Below are positions 62,318-64,000 of a stretch of DNA of 64,000 nucleotides, in pieces. The notes below the pieces were generated by a model. The model did not search any database. It was not told where the DNA came from and worked only from the letters and a program-made list of their open reading frames with translations. Each line of letters opens with the position of its first letter. Within the stretch, counting starts at the first letter, position 1. The position numbers were made by a program, and so were the translations under genes. Source of the stretch: Ferroplasma acidiphilum (GTDB lineage Archaea > Thermoplasmatota > Thermoplasmata > Thermoplasmatales > Thermoplasmataceae); contig NZ_CP015363.1 in assembly GCF_002078355.1 (NCBI RefSeq), positions 1,612,001-1,676,000 on the forward strand. Direction: 5' to 3'.

Positions 62318-63208
62318 TTATAGCAATGACATATTTTTAAGGACAATATATCCTGCAGCCAGGTCTTCCAGCCCTATTCCAAGGCATTTGAAAACAGATT
62401 TGCTGTTTCTGTATTTATCAGGGTTTAACATAAATTCTCCCAATGTGGTTATTTTGCTCCTATCCTTTATATCGCTTATTTCTGATGATTCCATTGCTGA
62501 TTGCTTAGAATTTTCCTCTATTACCAGCCCTGAGTTTTCAAATACATCCTTATCTGCTTCCCTTGAACCTAAGACATTTGAGCCGATCAGGTTAATATGG
62601 TAATTTTCAGGTAGCATGGAATAATTAAATATTGGCTCCTCTGTATCCGTTGCAGATGCAATGATGTCTGATTCCTTAAGGCATGATAGGTCTTTAACGG
62701 GTTCAACTTTAATTCTGGATTTTTCTGCAAATTTCTTTGCATGTTCAAAGTTTCTTGAATATACATGGGCATTTTCCAGTTCGTAGTACTCTGAAATTGA
62801 ATTCAACTGTGATTCAGATTGAAATCCTGACCCTATAATTGTATAATTGATTCTCTTCTTCTTTACCAGCATTGTTGTAACCATTGCTGAAATAGCACCT
62901 GTCCTTATCTGCCCGAGAACGTTTGCGTCCATTGCAAATAGTTTGCCGGGGTTTTCTGTACTGAACAGTATAACAAAAAACCGGTATCCGCTTTTTCCAT
63001 ACATATATGTTTTCAATCCTGCTATGCCACGTTTTTCATAAAGTGCTGGCATGGTGCTGAAAACAAAATCTTTTCCGTATATCCTGTCCCTGGGGCTAGA
63101 GTCAGATTCCCCTTTTCCATATGAAATAAAAGCTTCCTTTAACTCATCAACACATTCTTTTACAGGAAGGTTGTTTTTAACATCATTATCATCTATGTAG
63201 GTAATCAT
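62318..63208 (-). CDS. Ornithine cyclodeaminase / mu-crystallin family protein
   Basis: A 296-residue NAD-binding protein. The N-terminal TYIDDNDVKNNLPVKECVDELKEAF and DRIYGKDFVFSTMPAL match the family, followed by a Rossmann domain with TIIGSGFQSESQL and IIASATDTEEPIF. Members deaminate ornithine to proline, or act as alanine dehydrogenase or imine reductase; the exact reaction cannot be decided. It has a proline-racemase relative elsewhere in this window (45420), but they are 16 kb apart. Confidence 0.87.
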   Translation of the reverse strand: MITYIDDNDVKNNLPVKECVDELKEAFISYGKGESDSSPRDRIYGKDFVFSTMPALYEKRGIAGLKTYMYGKSGYRFFVILFSTENPGKLFAMDANVLGQIRTGAISAMVTTMLVKKKRINYTIIGSGFQSESQLNSISEYYELENAHVYSRNFEHAKKFAEKSRIKVEPVKDLSCLKESDIIASATDTEEPIFNYSMLPENYHINLIGSNVLGSREADKDVFENSGLVIEENSKQSAMESSEISDIKDRSKITTLGEFMLNPDKYRNSKSVFKCLGIGLEDLAAGYIVLKNMSLL

Positions 63209-63291
63209 AGTTTAACATATGATTATTATATTTCAATTTTCCCGGAATAAAATTCATAATAAATTAATAAACAGTGAAGAAATTATGAATT

Positions 63292-63963
63292 ATGATCAGG
63301 GTTGGCATGATAGTACCGGCCAACAACGTGGCACTGGAATACGATATGTATAGAATGGCTCCTGAAAATATGAGCTTCCATTCAACCAGGATGAGGCCTT
63401 CCAGGAACTGCGAGCCTGATGACCCGGTAAAATTCAGGAATGATTTGAAACAGGCCTATAGCTTATTGAGAAGATCATCAAACGTAATTGTATATGGCAG
63501 GACATTTGGAACACATAAAAATGCAGATATTATAAGGGAAGTATTCGGAAGAAATGTCATCATACCTGAGGAAGCTGTTATTGAATACCTCCAGGAATCA
63601 GGGAGCAAATACATGTGGCTTGGAACGCCATATATAAAGGAAAGGACAGATGAAGAAAAAGAATATTTTTCAAAGAAAGGTTTTCACATTGCCGGGTCCT
63701 ATGGATTAAATAAAATATATGCGCTGGACATTGCCAGAACCAGCCTGGAGGAAATAAGATGCATGCTGGATAAAAATATTGGTACTGTAGAAAAAAGTGA
63801 TTTAATTTACATCTCATGCACCGCAATGCCCACATCAAAAATCCTTGATAAGTTAAGCAGCATATATGGAAAACCGGTATTATCGGAAAACTCGGCTATA
63901 CTGTGGAAAATATCCAGGATTACCGGAAATCCCATAAGAATACCAGGTTTGCAGGATATTTGA
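63292..63963 (+). CDS. Maleate isomerase / arylmalonate decarboxylase-like protein
   Basis: A 223-residue protein of the Asp/Glu racemase superfamily, nearest in pattern to maleate cis-trans isomerases (VGMIVPANNVALEYDMYRMAP, then FHSTRMRP). The second active cysteine is present in IYISCTAMPTSKIL, but the first, expected in a yaCTSG-like segment, is replaced: the segment reads VIVYGRTFGTHKN. Activity may be altered or lost. Start ATG at 63292. It is divergent from the cyclodeaminase-like gene. Confidence 0.82.
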   Translation: MIRVGMIVPANNVALEYDMYRMAPENMSFHSTRMRPSRNCEPDDPVKFRNDLKQAYSLLRRSSNVIVYGRTFGTHKNADIIREVFGRNVIIPEEAVIEYLQESGSKYMWLGTPYIKERTDEEKEYFSKKGFHIAGSYGLNKIYALDIARTSLEEIRCMLDKNIGTVEKSDLIYISCTAMPTSKILDKLSSIYGKPVLSENSAILWKISRITGNPIRIPGLQDI

Positions 63964-64000
63964 TTTATTCCCATATTATTTAAATATGAATAATTATTTA

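Overview
The window is AT-rich archaeal chromosome. Archaeal or eukaryote-like information-processing genes (aEF-2, aEF-1A, RpoL, S27e, L44e, aIF2-alpha, Nop10, RfcS, archaeal-type AlaRS and IleRS), many apparently leaderless genes with a TATA box about 25 bases before the start codon, membrane proteins with sequon-rich outer domains, and a mix of FixCX, acyl-CoA dehydrogenase and simple sugar/anion transporters point to an acidophilic Thermoplasmatales archaeon (Ferroplasma/Acidiplasma-like). That placement is inference from gene content; there is no rRNA here. I see no CRISPR array.

Layout. 0-6.9 kb: partial membrane protein, an isocitrate-dehydrogenase-like protein with altered active site, a site-2-protease-like membrane protein without its zinc histidines, alaS, and dCMP deaminase. 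7.0-8.1 kb: complete IS5-type element. 8.6-10.0 kb: secreted glycine-zipper protein plus small membrane protein. 10.3-15.3 kb: hsp20 with its probable Phr-like repressor and a palindromic operator, OsmC, threonine synthase, EF-2. 15.9-17.1 kb: a second secreted/hydrophobic precursor with a small membrane partner. 17.7-31.2 kb: housekeeping core (tuf-rps10, rpoL-trmG10, ileS, rpl44e-rps27e-aif2a-nop10-PAC2, fixCX, a Cas4/RecB-like nuclease, a phosphoribosyltransferase).

31.5-50.1 kb is more plastic: a decayed AbrB/PIN module, acyl-CoA dehydrogenase, a five-gene operon of secreted protein, membrane proteins and ABC transporter (33.5-37.1 kb), a 2,4-dienoyl-CoA-reductase-like SDR, an MFS gene split by an IS4/IS1634-type element, a secreted protein with a duplicated SnoaL-like domain, M20 amidohydrolase with proline racemase-like enzyme, and a second MFS gene split by an IS481-type element. 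In both split genes the target duplication is perfect and removing the element restores the reading frame, so both insertions look recent.

50.6-59.9 kb is an accessory island: PIN toxin with an unusual partner, two VapBC pairs, a VapB with a TPR protein, remains of a further module, a zinc-ribbon membrane protein with an in-frame TAG, tRNA-Ala(CGC) directly abutting rfcS, and several orphan genes. A 218-bp copy of the 3' end of an asnC/lrp gene lies 4.5 kb away from the intact gene in the same orientation, the arrangement expected for an element integrated into that gene's 3' end. 59.9-64 kb: divergent asnC and peroxiredoxin/encapsulated-ferritin-like genes with a shared inverted repeat, then purN, a LysE exporter, an ornithine-cyclodeaminase-like and a maleate-isomerase-like gene.

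The best candidates for something undescribed are the three secreted-precursor loci (8.6-10.0, 15.9-17.1, 33.5-37.1 kb). Two of them share a closely similar leader, all have small or multi-gene membrane partners, and one has a dedicated ABC transporter; together they resemble archaeocin production/immunity loci, though no known family was recognised.
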